NCBI GenBank assembly: GCA_030584025.1
Contig: CP129487.1
Location: forward strand, 2,604,001-2,668,000
Length of the DNA: 64,000 nucleotides
Direction: 5' to 3'
Source: Cyclobacteriaceae bacterium
GTDB taxonomy: Bacteria; Bacteroidota; Bacteroidia; Cytophagales; Cyclobacteriaceae
Of this stretch, positions 1-8,207 are shown piece after piece. The notes under the pieces are model-generated. The model was not told the origin of the DNA, did not search any database, and worked only from the letters and a program-made list of their open reading frames with translations. Position 1 is the stretch's first letter. Each line of letters starts with the position of its first letter. The translations under genes were made by a program, and so were the position numbers.

Positions 1-62
1 AAGTCAGATTGAGGCGGCACTTCCACCCAGGACTTTAATTTCGGATCATTCGCTTTAATCAT
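1..62 (-). CDS. Fumarylacetoacetase, N-terminal fragment
   Basis: Reading the minus strand from an ATG at 62 to the window edge gives MIKANDPKLKSWVEVPPQSD. This resembles the start of bacterial fumarylacetoacetases, which open with a short run ending in SW(I/L/V)EVP..SDFPIQNLPFG. The enzyme would cleave fumarylacetoacetate to fumarate and acetoacetate, the last step of tyrosine degradation. Only about 20 residues are visible, so the call rests on recall of the family N-terminus. It is transcribed away from the methyltransferase gene at 123, so the 60 bases between them must hold both promoters. Extending the sequence to the left would settle it. Confidence 0.55.
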   Translation of the reverse strand, partial: MIKANDPKLKSWVEVPPQSD

Positions 63-122
63 GTCAGATGAGTTTCTGATAACAATAGATATTCAACTGT
101 AAAGAAAGCTTAATTTAGCATC

Positions 123-1493
123 ATGACTGAATCGGACATTAAAATACCAGAAGATTTTTTTATCCGGATGAAAGGCTCCTTGCAACGTGCTTTCCCCGAC
201 TTTCTGAAAAGTCTGAAAGAGACGTCTCCGATCAGCATTCGTCTTAATCAACATAAAAATTTTTCCAATGAAGGTGAACCGGTTCCGTGGTGCGAAACAG
301 GTCGGTATTTAAAAACACGCCCGACATTTACCCTTGATCCCGCTTTTCATGCCGGAGCCTATTATGTTCAGGAGGCCAGCTCGATGTTTTTGGAACAGGC
401 TATCAAACAACTTGATCTTGATAAAAAGCCGATTCGTATACTCGATTTGTGTGCAGCTCCGGGAGGGAAATCAACGCACCTGGCAGGTTTGCTGCATGAA
501 GACTCTTTACTGGTATCCAATGAAGTTATTCGTACCCGGGCATCCATACTGGATGAAAACCTGACTAAATGGGGAGTTGGAAATATTGTCGTCACCAACA
601 ACGATCCGCGCGACTTCGAAAATCTTCCCGGATTCTTTGATGTGATTGTTGTGGATGCACCCTGTTCAGGGGAAGGATTGTTCCGTAAAGATCATGGAGC
701 CATGACGGAGTGGTCGGTGAACAATGTGCAACTCTGCGCTAAACGACAACAACGCATTGTGAGTGATGTATGGCCAGCTCTTAAATCGGATGGTATACTG
801 ATCTACTCAACCTGCACCTACAACGCATTGGAGAATGAAGAGAACATGCAATGGCTTGCTGACCAGCATTCACTTGAATCAGTTGCACTAAAACTTGATT
901 CACGTTGGGGAATTGAAGATGTAAAGCATAAAAATATTATTGGCTATCGGTTTTATCCGCATCATGTAATGGGCGAAGGATTTTTTCTCTCGGTTGTACA
1001 GAAACGGGAGTCGACCGAACCTTTTTTCATTAATAGAAAAGTAGCACCAACTTCCCCATCAAAAAAAATTCAGGAACAACTATCCCATTGGATTCTTGAT
1101 CCAGATCAGTTTGCCTTCCATCAACACCAAGATTTGATTTCACTATTCAGCAAAAGTCTGGTGACTGATCATCTTTTTCTCTATCAAAAACTGCGTATCA
1201 TCAATAGCGGAACCGCAGTAGCTTCTGTAAAAGGTGATAAGTTAATACCCGAACATGCACTGGCATTATCAACACGCATAAACCGGGAATATTTTCAAAC
1301 AGCTAAACTGAATCAAGCAGATGCACTTAACTTTTTAAGAAAGGTAAATATTCACCTTACGGGTTATAACCGCGGCCATTTATTGGTTACACATCAGAAC
1401 CTTCCCTTGGGTTGGTTAAACGTACTCGATAACCGATCGAACAACCTGTACCCCAAAGCATGGCGGATTCGAATGGGCAACTCCCCGGTTTAG
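123..1493 (+). CDS. rRNA cytosine-C5 methyltransferase, RsmF/NOL1-NOP2-Sun family
   Basis: The predicted enzyme transfers a methyl group from SAM to C5 of a cytosine in rRNA in the cytoplasm. The SAM-binding motif DLCAAPGGKSTH is at residues 108-119. The two family cysteines lie in DAPCSGEGLFRKD (178-190, Cys181) and YSTCTYN (228-234, Cys231), one acting as nucleophile and the other helping product release. The roughly 170 residues after the catalytic domain match the C-terminal extension of RsmF-type enzymes, and 456 residues is normal for that subgroup. The target base cannot be read from sequence. The ATG at 123 gives a natural N-terminus, and no clear Shine-Dalgarno is seen, as is usual in this phylum. 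Confidence 0.88.
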   Translation: MTESDIKIPEDFFIRMKGSLQRAFPDFLKSLKETSPISIRLNQHKNFSNEGEPVPWCETGRYLKTRPTFTLDPAFHAGAYYVQEASSMFLEQAIKQLDLDKKPIRILDLCAAPGGKSTHLAGLLHEDSLLVSNEVIRTRASILDENLTKWGVGNIVVTNNDPRDFENLPGFFDVIVVDAPCSGEGLFRKDHGAMTEWSVNNVQLCAKRQQRIVSDVWPALKSDGILIYSTCTYNALENEENMQWLADQHSLESVALKLDSRWGIEDVKHKNIIGYRFYPHHVMGEGFFLSVVQKRESTEPFFINRKVAPTSPSKKIQEQLSHWILDPDQFAFHQHQDLISLFSKSLVTDHLFLYQKLRIINSGTAVASVKGDKLIPEHALALSTRINREYFQTAKLNQADALNFLRKVNIHLTGYNRGHLLVTHQNLPLGWLNVLDNRSNNLYPKAWRIRMGNSPV

Positions 1494-1536
1494 CGGCCTA
1501 AACTTGGAAGCTGCACCCCATACCCTTATTTTTGCA

Positions 1537-1556
1537 CCTGCCTGCCGGCAGGCAGG
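1537..1556. repeat. 20-bp perfect GC palindrome in the valS leader
   Basis: CCTGCCTGCC is followed directly by its reverse complement, 20 bases before the valS start. It contains stacked CCTG/CAGG units and contrasts with the AT-rich flanks. Very similar palindromes recur between genes in many Bacteroidota genomes, so this is probably a dispersed repeat. It could form a hairpin in the 5' leader of the valS mRNA, but no T-box or other known aminoacyl-tRNA-synthetase leader is visible. Confidence 0.7.
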
Positions 1557-1575
1557 GTTCAAAATTTTTATAAGC

Positions 1576-4209
1576 ATGTCTTTATCAACCAAATACAATC
1601 CTGCTGAGGTAGAGGAAAAGTGGTACACGTACTGGATGGAGAACGGATTCTTTCATTCTGAGCCCGATTCTGAAAAAGAGCCTTTCACCATTGTCATTCC
1701 TCCGCCAAACGTAACGGGTGTATTGCACATGGGGCACATGCTCAACAACACCATACAGGATGTATTGATCCGTAAAGCCCGCATGGAAGGCAAGGAAGCC
1801 TGCTGGGTACCCGGAACCGATCACGCTTCCATTGCCACGGAAGCGAAGGTGGTGGCTATGCTACGCGAAAAAGGCATAAAGAAATCTGACCTCACCCGCG
1901 AAGAATTTTTGAAATATGCGTGGGAATGGAAAGAGAAATATGGCGGCATCATCCTGGAACAATTAAAAAAACTGGGGGCGTCATGCGATTGGGATCGCAC
2001 CACCTTTACCATGGATCCTACGTATTATGAAGCGGTTATTGATGTGTTTGTTGATTTATACAACAAGGGCTACATCTACCGCGGGTTGCGCATGGTGAAT
2101 TGGGACCCATTGGGTAAAACAGCCTTGTCGGATGATGAAGTAAACTATAAAGACGTTCAATCGAAGCTATACTACATCAAGTATGCCATCGAAGGTGCAT
2201 CCAATGTGTTTGTGACCATCGCAACGGTTAGGCCTGAAACCATTATGGCAGATACAGCCATCTGTATCAACCCGAATGACGAACGCTACAAACACTTAAA
2301 AGGAAAACGGGCGATTATTCCGTTGATCAATCGTTCCATTCCAATCATTGAAGATGACTATGTGACCATGGATTTTGGTACAGGCTGTTTAAAAGTTACG
2401 CCTGCACACGACTTGAATGACTATGAACTTGGAAAGAAGCACAACCTTGAGGTTATAGACATCCTGAATGAGGATGGTTCCCTTAACGAAAAAGCACAAA
2501 TCCTGATCGGTGAAGACCGGTTTGTAGCCCGTAAAAAAATTGCAAAACTTTTAGAGGAGGGGAATCACCTGGCCAAAGTTGAAGACTATAAAAGCAATGT
2601 TGGATTTTCTGAGCGTACCGATGCCGTAATTGAACCGCGCTTATCCTTACAATGGTTCCTGAAGATGGACACCATCACCAAGCCTGCGCTGGAGCATGTA
2701 ATGAATGATGACATTAAACTCATTCCACCTAAATTCAAGAACACCTATCATCATTGGATGGCTAACGTGCGCGATTGGTGTATATCGCGACAATTGTGGT
2801 GGGGGCACCGCATACCTGCCTGGTATAATGAACAAGGGGAATTTGTGGTAGCTAAAACCGAAGAAGAAGCAAAAGAAAAATTTAAAAGTCAGAACAAACC
2901 ATTCGCATCAATAAAGCAAGATGAAGATGTAATGGACACCTGGTTTTCCAGTTGGATTTGGCCCATTGCCGTATTCGACACTTCTGTATTTAAGGATTCT
3001 TCCAGCAAAGGAAACAAAGACCTTAATTATTATTACCCTACGAATGATCTGGTTACTGCACCTGAAATTTTGTTTTTCTGGGTAGCACGCATGATCATTG
3101 CGGGTTACGAATACCGCCAGGAGATGCCGTTTAAAAATGTGTACCTGACCGGCATTGTACGCGACAAACAAGGACGTAAAATGTCGAAGTCGTTGGGCAA
3201 CAGCCCTGACCCGCTCGACTTGATTGCCAACTTTGGAGCGGATGCCGTGCGCACTGGTATGTTGTTTAGTTCACCGGCCGGTAACGATTTGCTTTACGAT
3301 GAGAAGCTTGTGGAGCAAGGCAGAAACTTTGCCAACAAAATCTGGAATGCATTTCGTTTGGTTAAGGGCTGGACTGTTTCAGATGAGCCGACTCCTGCTG
3401 AAAATAAAATTGCCATTGAATGGTTTGAAGCAAGGGTAAACCAAGGACTTACTGAACTCAACGATCATTTTGAAAAGTTCCGGATGTCGGATGCGTTGAT
3501 GACCATCTACAAATTAATCTGGGATGATTTCTGTTCGTGGTATCTGGAAATGGTTAAGCCGGAATTTGGAAAACCGATTGATGAAGTAACCTATACCAAT
3601 ACGGTTGCATTTTTTGAAACCTTACTAAAAGGACTGCATCCTTTTATGCCTTTTATTACCGAAGAGTTATGGCATGAATTGAAAGATCGTGATGCAAAAG
3701 ATTGTATTCTTGTTGCCTCATGGCCTAAGGTAAAATCATTCAATGCCAGCATCATTGAGAAGTCGGGCATAGCACAGGAAATCATAACGCAAATTCGTAA
3801 TGCACGGAGTTCAAAAGGGCTTTCACCAAAAGAACCACTGAAGCTGAACATGGATCCTGCAGTTGATGCCAGCTTAAAAAACTTTCAACCTATTATTGAG
3901 AAACTGGGCAACCTGGCTGAAGTACGGATCACAAAAGACAAAGAAGGAAGCGGAACATCTTTTCTGGTAGGGTCATTGGAATTTTTTATTCCATTCGATA
4001 CAGCCATTGATCATGAAAAAGAAAAAGCAAGCCTGCTGAAGGATTTGGAATATCAACGTGGCTTTTTGAATTCCGTAAGTAAGAAACTGGAGAATGAGCG
4101 GTTTGTGAACTCAGCCCCTGCTCACGTGCTGGAAATGGAACGTAAGAAGAAAGCCGATGCAGAAGCTAAGATAAAGGCTCTGGAAGACAGTCTGAACAGA
4201 CTGGTTTAG
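1576..4209 (+). CDS. valS: Valyl-tRNA synthetase
   Basis: The class I aminoacyl-tRNA synthetase charges tRNA-Val and edits mischarged threonine. The HIGH-type motif reads HMGH (residues 51-54) within PPPNVTGVLHMGHM, and KMSKS is at 535-539. The insert between them contains the CP1 editing domain, the anticodon-binding domain follows, and the last 60 or so residues form the charged coiled-coil arm typical of ValRS. The 877 residues are normal for the family. The start at 1576 is chosen because upstream codons in the same frame only read through the GC palindrome at 1537-1556 and resemble no protein. The stop at 4207-4209 abuts the stop of the convergent gene at 4210 with no intervening base. 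Confidence 0.96.
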   Translation: MSLSTKYNPAEVEEKWYTYWMENGFFHSEPDSEKEPFTIVIPPPNVTGVLHMGHMLNNTIQDVLIRKARMEGKEACWVPGTDHASIATEAKVVAMLREKGIKKSDLTREEFLKYAWEWKEKYGGIILEQLKKLGASCDWDRTTFTMDPTYYEAVIDVFVDLYNKGYIYRGLRMVNWDPLGKTALSDDEVNYKDVQSKLYYIKYAIEGASNVFVTIATVRPETIMADTAICINPNDERYKHLKGKRAIIPLINRSIPIIEDDYVTMDFGTGCLKVTPAHDLNDYELGKKHNLEVIDILNEDGSLNEKAQILIGEDRFVARKKIAKLLEEGNHLAKVEDYKSNVGFSERTDAVIEPRLSLQWFLKMDTITKPALEHVMNDDIKLIPPKFKNTYHHWMANVRDWCISRQLWWGHRIPAWYNEQGEFVVAKTEEEAKEKFKSQNKPFASIKQDEDVMDTWFSSWIWPIAVFDTSVFKDSSSKGNKDLNYYYPTNDLVTAPEILFFWVARMIIAGYEYRQEMPFKNVYLTGIVRDKQGRKMSKSLGNSPDPLDLIANFGADAVRTGMLFSSPAGNDLLYDEKLVEQGRNFANKIWNAFRLVKGWTVSDEPTPAENKIAIEWFEARVNQGLTELNDHFEKFRMSDALMTIYKLIWDDFCSWYLEMVKPEFGKPIDEVTYTNTVAFFETLLKGLHPFMPFITEELWHELKDRDAKDCILVASWPKVKSFNASIIEKSGIAQEIITQIRNARSSKGLSPKEPLKLNMDPAVDASLKNFQPIIEKLGNLAEVRITKDKEGSGTSFLVGSLEFFIPFDTAIDHEKEKASLLKDLEYQRGFLNSVSKKLENERFVNSAPAHVLEMERKKKADAEAKIKALEDSLNRLV

Positions 4210-4938
4210 TTATAGACTATTGAAGTAGTCAAAAATGTGGACCAAATGAGAAGACTTACCAAATGACAAACCTTTTTCTTTTGCAAAGCTCTCAACCATC
4301 TTAAATCTTTCCCCAAAAGCAGATTCTAGAGACCGCTTACCTGACACTTTAATGAGTTCATTGTTTCTACCGTAGTAAAGCATTTCCTTTTTAATTACTT
4401 TATCATCTTTACTACCAACATCCAACGCAATATTGTAGTCTGCCCGTTTAATGCTTACAACAATATGCTCTAACAATGGAGTATCACCATCAGACAAAAC
4501 CTCCAGCAAACCAACAAGCTCTGTTCCTTCGACCTTATAACCTTTTGCACTAATAAAGTATCTTGGATTTGATGTAACTGCATCAAGCCAAACAATACTC
4601 TTTATTTTCTCAAGATCTAAAGCCTTAATCGTTCGATTATCGACCTTTACTTCGAGAATGTTACTCTTAAGATCAAAACGAGCTTGGCAGTTCTCAATCA
4701 ACTTATCGTTGTGCAACAATACAGTCGTTACATTCCACTTTTCATCAATATAGAAATCTCCTATAAGATTAGGCTCCCGTATAGGGATACCATATAGAAC
4801 TGTATTCGAACCAATAGGACCTCTGGACATGTCATCCAAAGTTGTTTGCGCTCTGATAATCGGAGGAATTGTTCCAGATTTTTGTGCAAAAAGTAAACCT
4901 GATAATGGACACAGTAAAATGCAGAGCAGTATTTTCAT
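4210..4938 (-). CDS. Predicted exported protein of unknown function
   Basis: This gene encodes 242 residues beginning with a clear signal peptide (MKILLCILLCPLSGLLFAQ, cleavage probably after the Q or A near residue 19). The mature part is rich in beta-prone and polar stretches (for example LLHNDKLIENCQARFDLKSN) and has no motif I recognise. Its base composition is more AT-rich than valS and ald on either side, which may point to a faster-evolving or acquired gene. It ends exactly where valS ends, so no terminator fits between the two. Eleven bases separate its start from the end of ald on the same strand, so it could be the last gene of the porX-tsaE-ald transcript. Confidence 0.72.
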   Translation of the reverse strand: MKILLCILLCPLSGLLFAQKSGTIPPIIRAQTTLDDMSRGPIGSNTVLYGIPIREPNLIGDFYIDEKWNVTTVLLHNDKLIENCQARFDLKSNILEVKVDNRTIKALDLEKIKSIVWLDAVTSNPRYFISAKGYKVEGTELVGLLEVLSDGDTPLLEHIVVSIKRADYNIALDVGSKDDKVIKKEMLYYGRNNELIKVSGKRSLESAFGERFKMVESFAKEKGLSFGKSSHLVHIFDYFNSL

Positions 4939-4949
4939 AATTACACTAT

Positions 4950-6173
4950 TTACAACCTTGCCGCCAGCAACAATTCAATATTCTTAAATTTCATCCCAAA
5001 CTTACGAGCAACTGCTTCGTTGGTCAGACTTCCTTTAATGGTGTATACACCCTTCATAAACCAGGCATGAGAATAGATCATGGCCTCTACGCCTCCTTCT
5101 TCAGCAGCCCGTAGAATAGTGGGCGTAAAAATATTACTCAGTGCTGTTGTTGCGGTATGTGCTACACGAGATGCTACGTTAGGTACACAATAATGAATCA
5201 CATCATATTTTCTAAAAACGGGTTTCTTCAGGCTTGTAATTTCGGAAGTCTCAATGCATCCGCCCTGATCAATACTCAAATCAATAATAAGTGAATCGGG
5301 GCGCATCTTGCTCACCATCTCTTCAGTGATCACTACCCGTGCCCGGCCTTTCTCTGCACGCAATGCTCCAATAACTACATCGGTAGTTTTGAGTGATTCA
5401 CTCAAGGTCAACGTATCAATGGTTGAGGTATAAACCTGCGAACCAAGTAAATGCTTTATTCTGCGCAGCTTGTACAAGTGGTTATCGAAAATCTGAACCT
5501 CTGCACCCATTCCAATAGCCGCACGAGCCGAATATTCAGCCACGGTTCCCGCACCAATAATAACTACTTTGGTTGGCGGCACACCGGTAATACCACCCAA
5601 AATAACACCTTTGCCATTATTGGCGGTACTCAGGTATTCCGCTGCAATCAGCATTACGCTACTGCCGGCTATCTCGCTCATAGCACGGATGATCGGCATC
5701 CCTCCTACTTTATCTTCAATAAATTCGTATGCCAGGGCTGTAATTTTCTTTTTGAGCATAGCCTGAATCGACTCCACCGGAAGGTGCCCAAGTTGTAACG
5801 CAGAGATCAACGTTTGTCCCGGTCGCATATACTCAATCTCTTCAAGCGTGGGCGGCTCAATCTTCAGAATCACATCGGCTTTATAGACTTCTTGTGGTGA
5901 ATAAACAATTTTGGCTCCTGCTTCACTGTATTGCTGATCGCTGAACTTTGATCCAACCCCAGCTTTGGTCTCTACCCAAATCTCGTGACCATTATTAACA
6001 AGCAAAGCAACGGCATCAGGTGTGAGGGTAATGCGATTTTCCTGAAGGGAAATCTCTCTTGGCAATCCCAGAAAAAAAGAATACTTCCCCTTTTTCACGG
6101 CCATCAATTGCTCCTGCGGTGCCAGACTGGCACGGGCTAGTGTCTCAAACCCGCTCTTCTTCTTTTCTGCCAT
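4950..6173 (-). CDS. ald: Alanine dehydrogenase
   Basis: The NAD-dependent enzyme interconverts L-alanine with pyruvate and ammonia. The substrate domain begins with GLPREISLQENRITLTP (about 36-52). The Rossmann glycine motif GAGTVAEYSA is at 207-216. The stretch DLSIDQGGCIE contains the conserved Asp-Gln-Gly-Gly region of alanine dehydrogenases, and HYCVPNVASRVAHTAT matches the conserved C-terminal HYxVPNxP segment. The protein carries about 30 extra residues at the N-terminus compared with classical Ald, a form I associate with Bacteroidota. The transhydrogenase alpha subunit is the nearest alternative family, but no beta-subunit gene is nearby. Its first 29 bases overlap the end of tsaE, so the two genes are probably translationally coupled. 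Confidence 0.88.
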   Translation of the reverse strand: MAEKKKSGFETLARASLAPQEQLMAVKKGKYSFFLGLPREISLQENRITLTPDAVALLVNNGHEIWVETKAGVGSKFSDQQYSEAGAKIVYSPQEVYKADVILKIEPPTLEEIEYMRPGQTLISALQLGHLPVESIQAMLKKKITALAYEFIEDKVGGMPIIRAMSEIAGSSVMLIAAEYLSTANNGKGVILGGITGVPPTKVVIIGAGTVAEYSARAAIGMGAEVQIFDNHLYKLRRIKHLLGSQVYTSTIDTLTLSESLKTTDVVIGALRAEKGRARVVITEEMVSKMRPDSLIIDLSIDQGGCIETSEITSLKKPVFRKYDVIHYCVPNVASRVAHTATTALSNIFTPTILRAAEEGGVEAMIYSHAWFMKGVYTIKGSLTNEAVARKFGMKFKNIELLLAARL

Positions 6174-6615
6174 GCAATAAAAATTCTATCGTTCGGTGAT
6201 GTTCATCTTCAACTGAAATTCGTACTTCAGCATATTCCTCAGGTAGTAAGGTCAAAATCTTTTCTGGCCATTCCACAAAACAATACTGGCCGGAATACAA
6301 ATACTCCTCAGCACCTATATCAAAAACCTCATTTGCCGACTTTAACCGGTATAAATCAAAATGATAAACCCGCTCCCCCGAAGCCGTGATATACTCATTG
6401 ACCAACGAAAAAGTCGGACTGGCCATCGTATCCACTACTTCCAAAGCCTTTCCAAATGCCTTCACCAATGTGGTCTTTCCGGAGCCCATTTCACCCTGCA
6501 ACACACACACCCTGCGGGCGCCCATCTGGCTTAACAACACTTTAGCTACTTCATCAAGGCCTGTAGTTGACACCCGGTCAAATACAAGATTTGGTGTAGC
6601 CCCATCAGGTTGCAT
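6145..6615 (-). CDS. tsaE: tRNA threonylcarbamoyladenosine biosynthesis ATPase TsaE
   Basis: TsaE is the small ATPase that works with TsaB and TsaD to make the t6A modification at position 37 of ANN-decoding tRNAs. The Walker A motif GEMGSGKTT is at residues 41-49. The family signatures TLVKAFGKAL, ASPTFSLVNEY, HFDLYRL and FVEWPEK follow in order. The 156 residues are typical. It overlaps porX upstream by 11 bases and ald downstream by 29 bases, so the three genes are likely to be one transcript. The partners tsaB and tsaD are not in this window. Confidence 0.93.
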   Translation of the reverse strand: MQPDGATPNLVFDRVSTTGLDEVAKVLLSQMGARRVCVLQGEMGSGKTTLVKAFGKALEVVDTMASPTFSLVNEYITASGERVYHFDLYRLKSANEVFDIGAEEYLYSGQYCFVEWPEKILTLLPEEYAEVRISVEDEHHRTIEFLLHGRKEEERV

Positions 6616-8167
6616 TCTTCGAATTTAAGAAAATTAATGGGATAATCATCTCCTCCAAACTCACTCCACCATGCTGAAATGTATCCTTATAGAAGTTAAC
6701 ATAGTAATTGTAGTTATTCGGATAAGCGAAAAACTGATCCTCGGTGGCAAACACATAGCTGGTAGATACATTCATTTTCGGTAAAAATAATCGCTCGGGT
6801 TTGGTAACTTCCATTACTTTGCCCCCTTCATAGCCAAGATTCTTTCCTTGCTTGTAGCGAAGATTTGTGTTCACACTTCTATCACCCACAATTTTGAAGG
6901 GGCGCTTTACGCGGATGGTTCCGTGATCGGTGGTGATGATGACTTGAGCCTTGCGCTCCGAAATAGTTTTTAAAATATCCAATAAAGGTGAGTGCAGAAA
7001 CCACGAACGTGTGATGGAACGATACGCAGACTCATCCGGAGCCAATTCGCGAATCATAGCCATATCGGTTCGGGCATGCGAAAGCATATCCACAAAATTG
7101 TACACGATAACATTGAAGTTATTTTGAAAGAGATTGTTCACCGTGTCCGCCAGCGATCGTCCTTCCTCCAAATTTTTGATTTTGTGATAAGAAAACTTTG
7201 TGTTAATGTTGTTCCGCTTCAATTGCTTTCCAAGAAACTCATCTTCGAAATTATTCTTTCCTTCGTCTTCATCCTCACCTACCCATAAATCGGGTTGACT
7301 TTTAGCCATCTCACTGGGCATCATGCCCGAAAAAATAGCATTGCGTGCATAAGCGGTTGTAGTGGGAAGAATAGAGTAATAGGTTTCTTCATTGGTTACG
7401 GTGAAGTAGTCATCAATGATCGGCTCAATCATCTTCCACTGATCAAACCGTAAATTATCAATCACAAACAGAAACACCGGAACTTCTTTGCCCAGTAACG
7501 GAAACACTTTCTTCTTCAACAACTGATGCGACAACAACGGCTTATCGGCATTCGCATCGTTGAGCCACTTTTCATAATTCTTGATAACAAACTTGGCAAA
7601 GTTGGCGTTGGCTTCAATCTTTTGAGTATCGAACACTTCACTCATATCTTCATTGTCCGACTGATCAAGCTGAAGTTCCCAGTGGACAAGCTTCTTATAA
7701 ATATCAGCCCATTGTTCATGGTTCATATCGTCCATGAATGCCATGCTGATTTTCCGAAATTCTTGTTGATAGGAAAGATTCGTTTTCTCAATAATAAGTC
7801 GCCTGTTGTCAAGTATCTTTTTTACGGAAAGTAAAATCTGGTTGGGATTTAACGGCTTAATCAAATAATCAGCTATCTGCGAACCAATCGCTTCTTCCAT
7901 GATGTGCTCCTCCTCATTTTTGGTAATCATAACTACCGGAAGATTGGGTTTACTGGCCTTAATCTGATCAAGCGCCTCAAGTCCCGATAGTCCCGGCATG
8001 TTTTCATCTAGAAATACCACATCAAAGTGCTTTTCGTTGGCTAGTTCAACAGCATCTGAACCATTATTGATTGGCGTGATATCATATCCCCGCTGTTCCA
8101 GAAACAAAATATGGGGTTTCAATAAATCAATCTCATCATCGGCCCACAAAATGCTATATCTTTGCAT
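6605..8167 (-). CDS. porX: PorX-type response regulator with PglZ phosphatase-like domain
   Basis: A receiver domain is joined to a PglZ (alkaline-phosphatase superfamily) domain, the PorX architecture. The acidic pair is Asp10-Asp11, the phosphoacceptor is Asp54 in VVFLDENMPG, and the conserved lysine lies in MITKNEE. The effector domain shows metal and nucleophile motifs FLFVIDNLRFDQ, SILPTTTAYARNAIFSGMMP and TTDHGTIRVKRP. In Porphyromonas and Flavobacterium, PorX with the kinase PorY controls the type IX secretion system, and its PglZ domain is a zinc phosphodiesterase acting on oligonucleotides. The start at 8167 (MQRYSILWADDE) is chosen because 21 upstream codons in frame are not family-like. 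With this start the divergent HD gene begins 40 bases away. No porY is present here. Confidence 0.9.
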   Translation of the reverse strand: MQRYSILWADDEIDLLKPHILFLEQRGYDITPINNGSDAVELANEKHFDVVFLDENMPGLSGLEALDQIKASKPNLPVVMITKNEEEHIMEEAIGSQIADYLIKPLNPNQILLSVKKILDNRRLIIEKTNLSYQQEFRKISMAFMDDMNHEQWADIYKKLVHWELQLDQSDNEDMSEVFDTQKIEANANFAKFVIKNYEKWLNDANADKPLLSHQLLKKKVFPLLGKEVPVFLFVIDNLRFDQWKMIEPIIDDYFTVTNEETYYSILPTTTAYARNAIFSGMMPSEMAKSQPDLWVGEDEDEGKNNFEDEFLGKQLKRNNINTKFSYHKIKNLEEGRSLADTVNNLFQNNFNVIVYNFVDMLSHARTDMAMIRELAPDESAYRSITRSWFLHSPLLDILKTISERKAQVIITTDHGTIRVKRPFKIVGDRSVNTNLRYKQGKNLGYEGGKVMEVTKPERLFLPKMNVSTSYVFATEDQFFAYPNNYNYYVNFYKDTFQHGGVSLEEMIIPLIFLNSKNAT

Positions 8168-8207
8168 ATCTAAATTTTTACGAAGGTAATTAATCTCAAC
8201 CGCTCTC
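8168..8207. promoter_or_regulatory. Divergent promoter gap between porX and the HD gene
   Basis: Only 40 bases separate the porX ATG from the TTG start of the HD-domain gene, which runs the other way. Any porX promoter must therefore lie here or inside the HD gene, and vice versa. The stretch is AT-rich but contains no full TAnnTTTG box on the strand needed. This is positional inference only. Confidence 0.4.

Noticed and set aside
1504..1575. Upstream extension of valS reading through the GC palindrome
   Set aside because: The frame is open but the residues come from the repeat and the sequence starts to match valyl-tRNA synthetases only at 1576.
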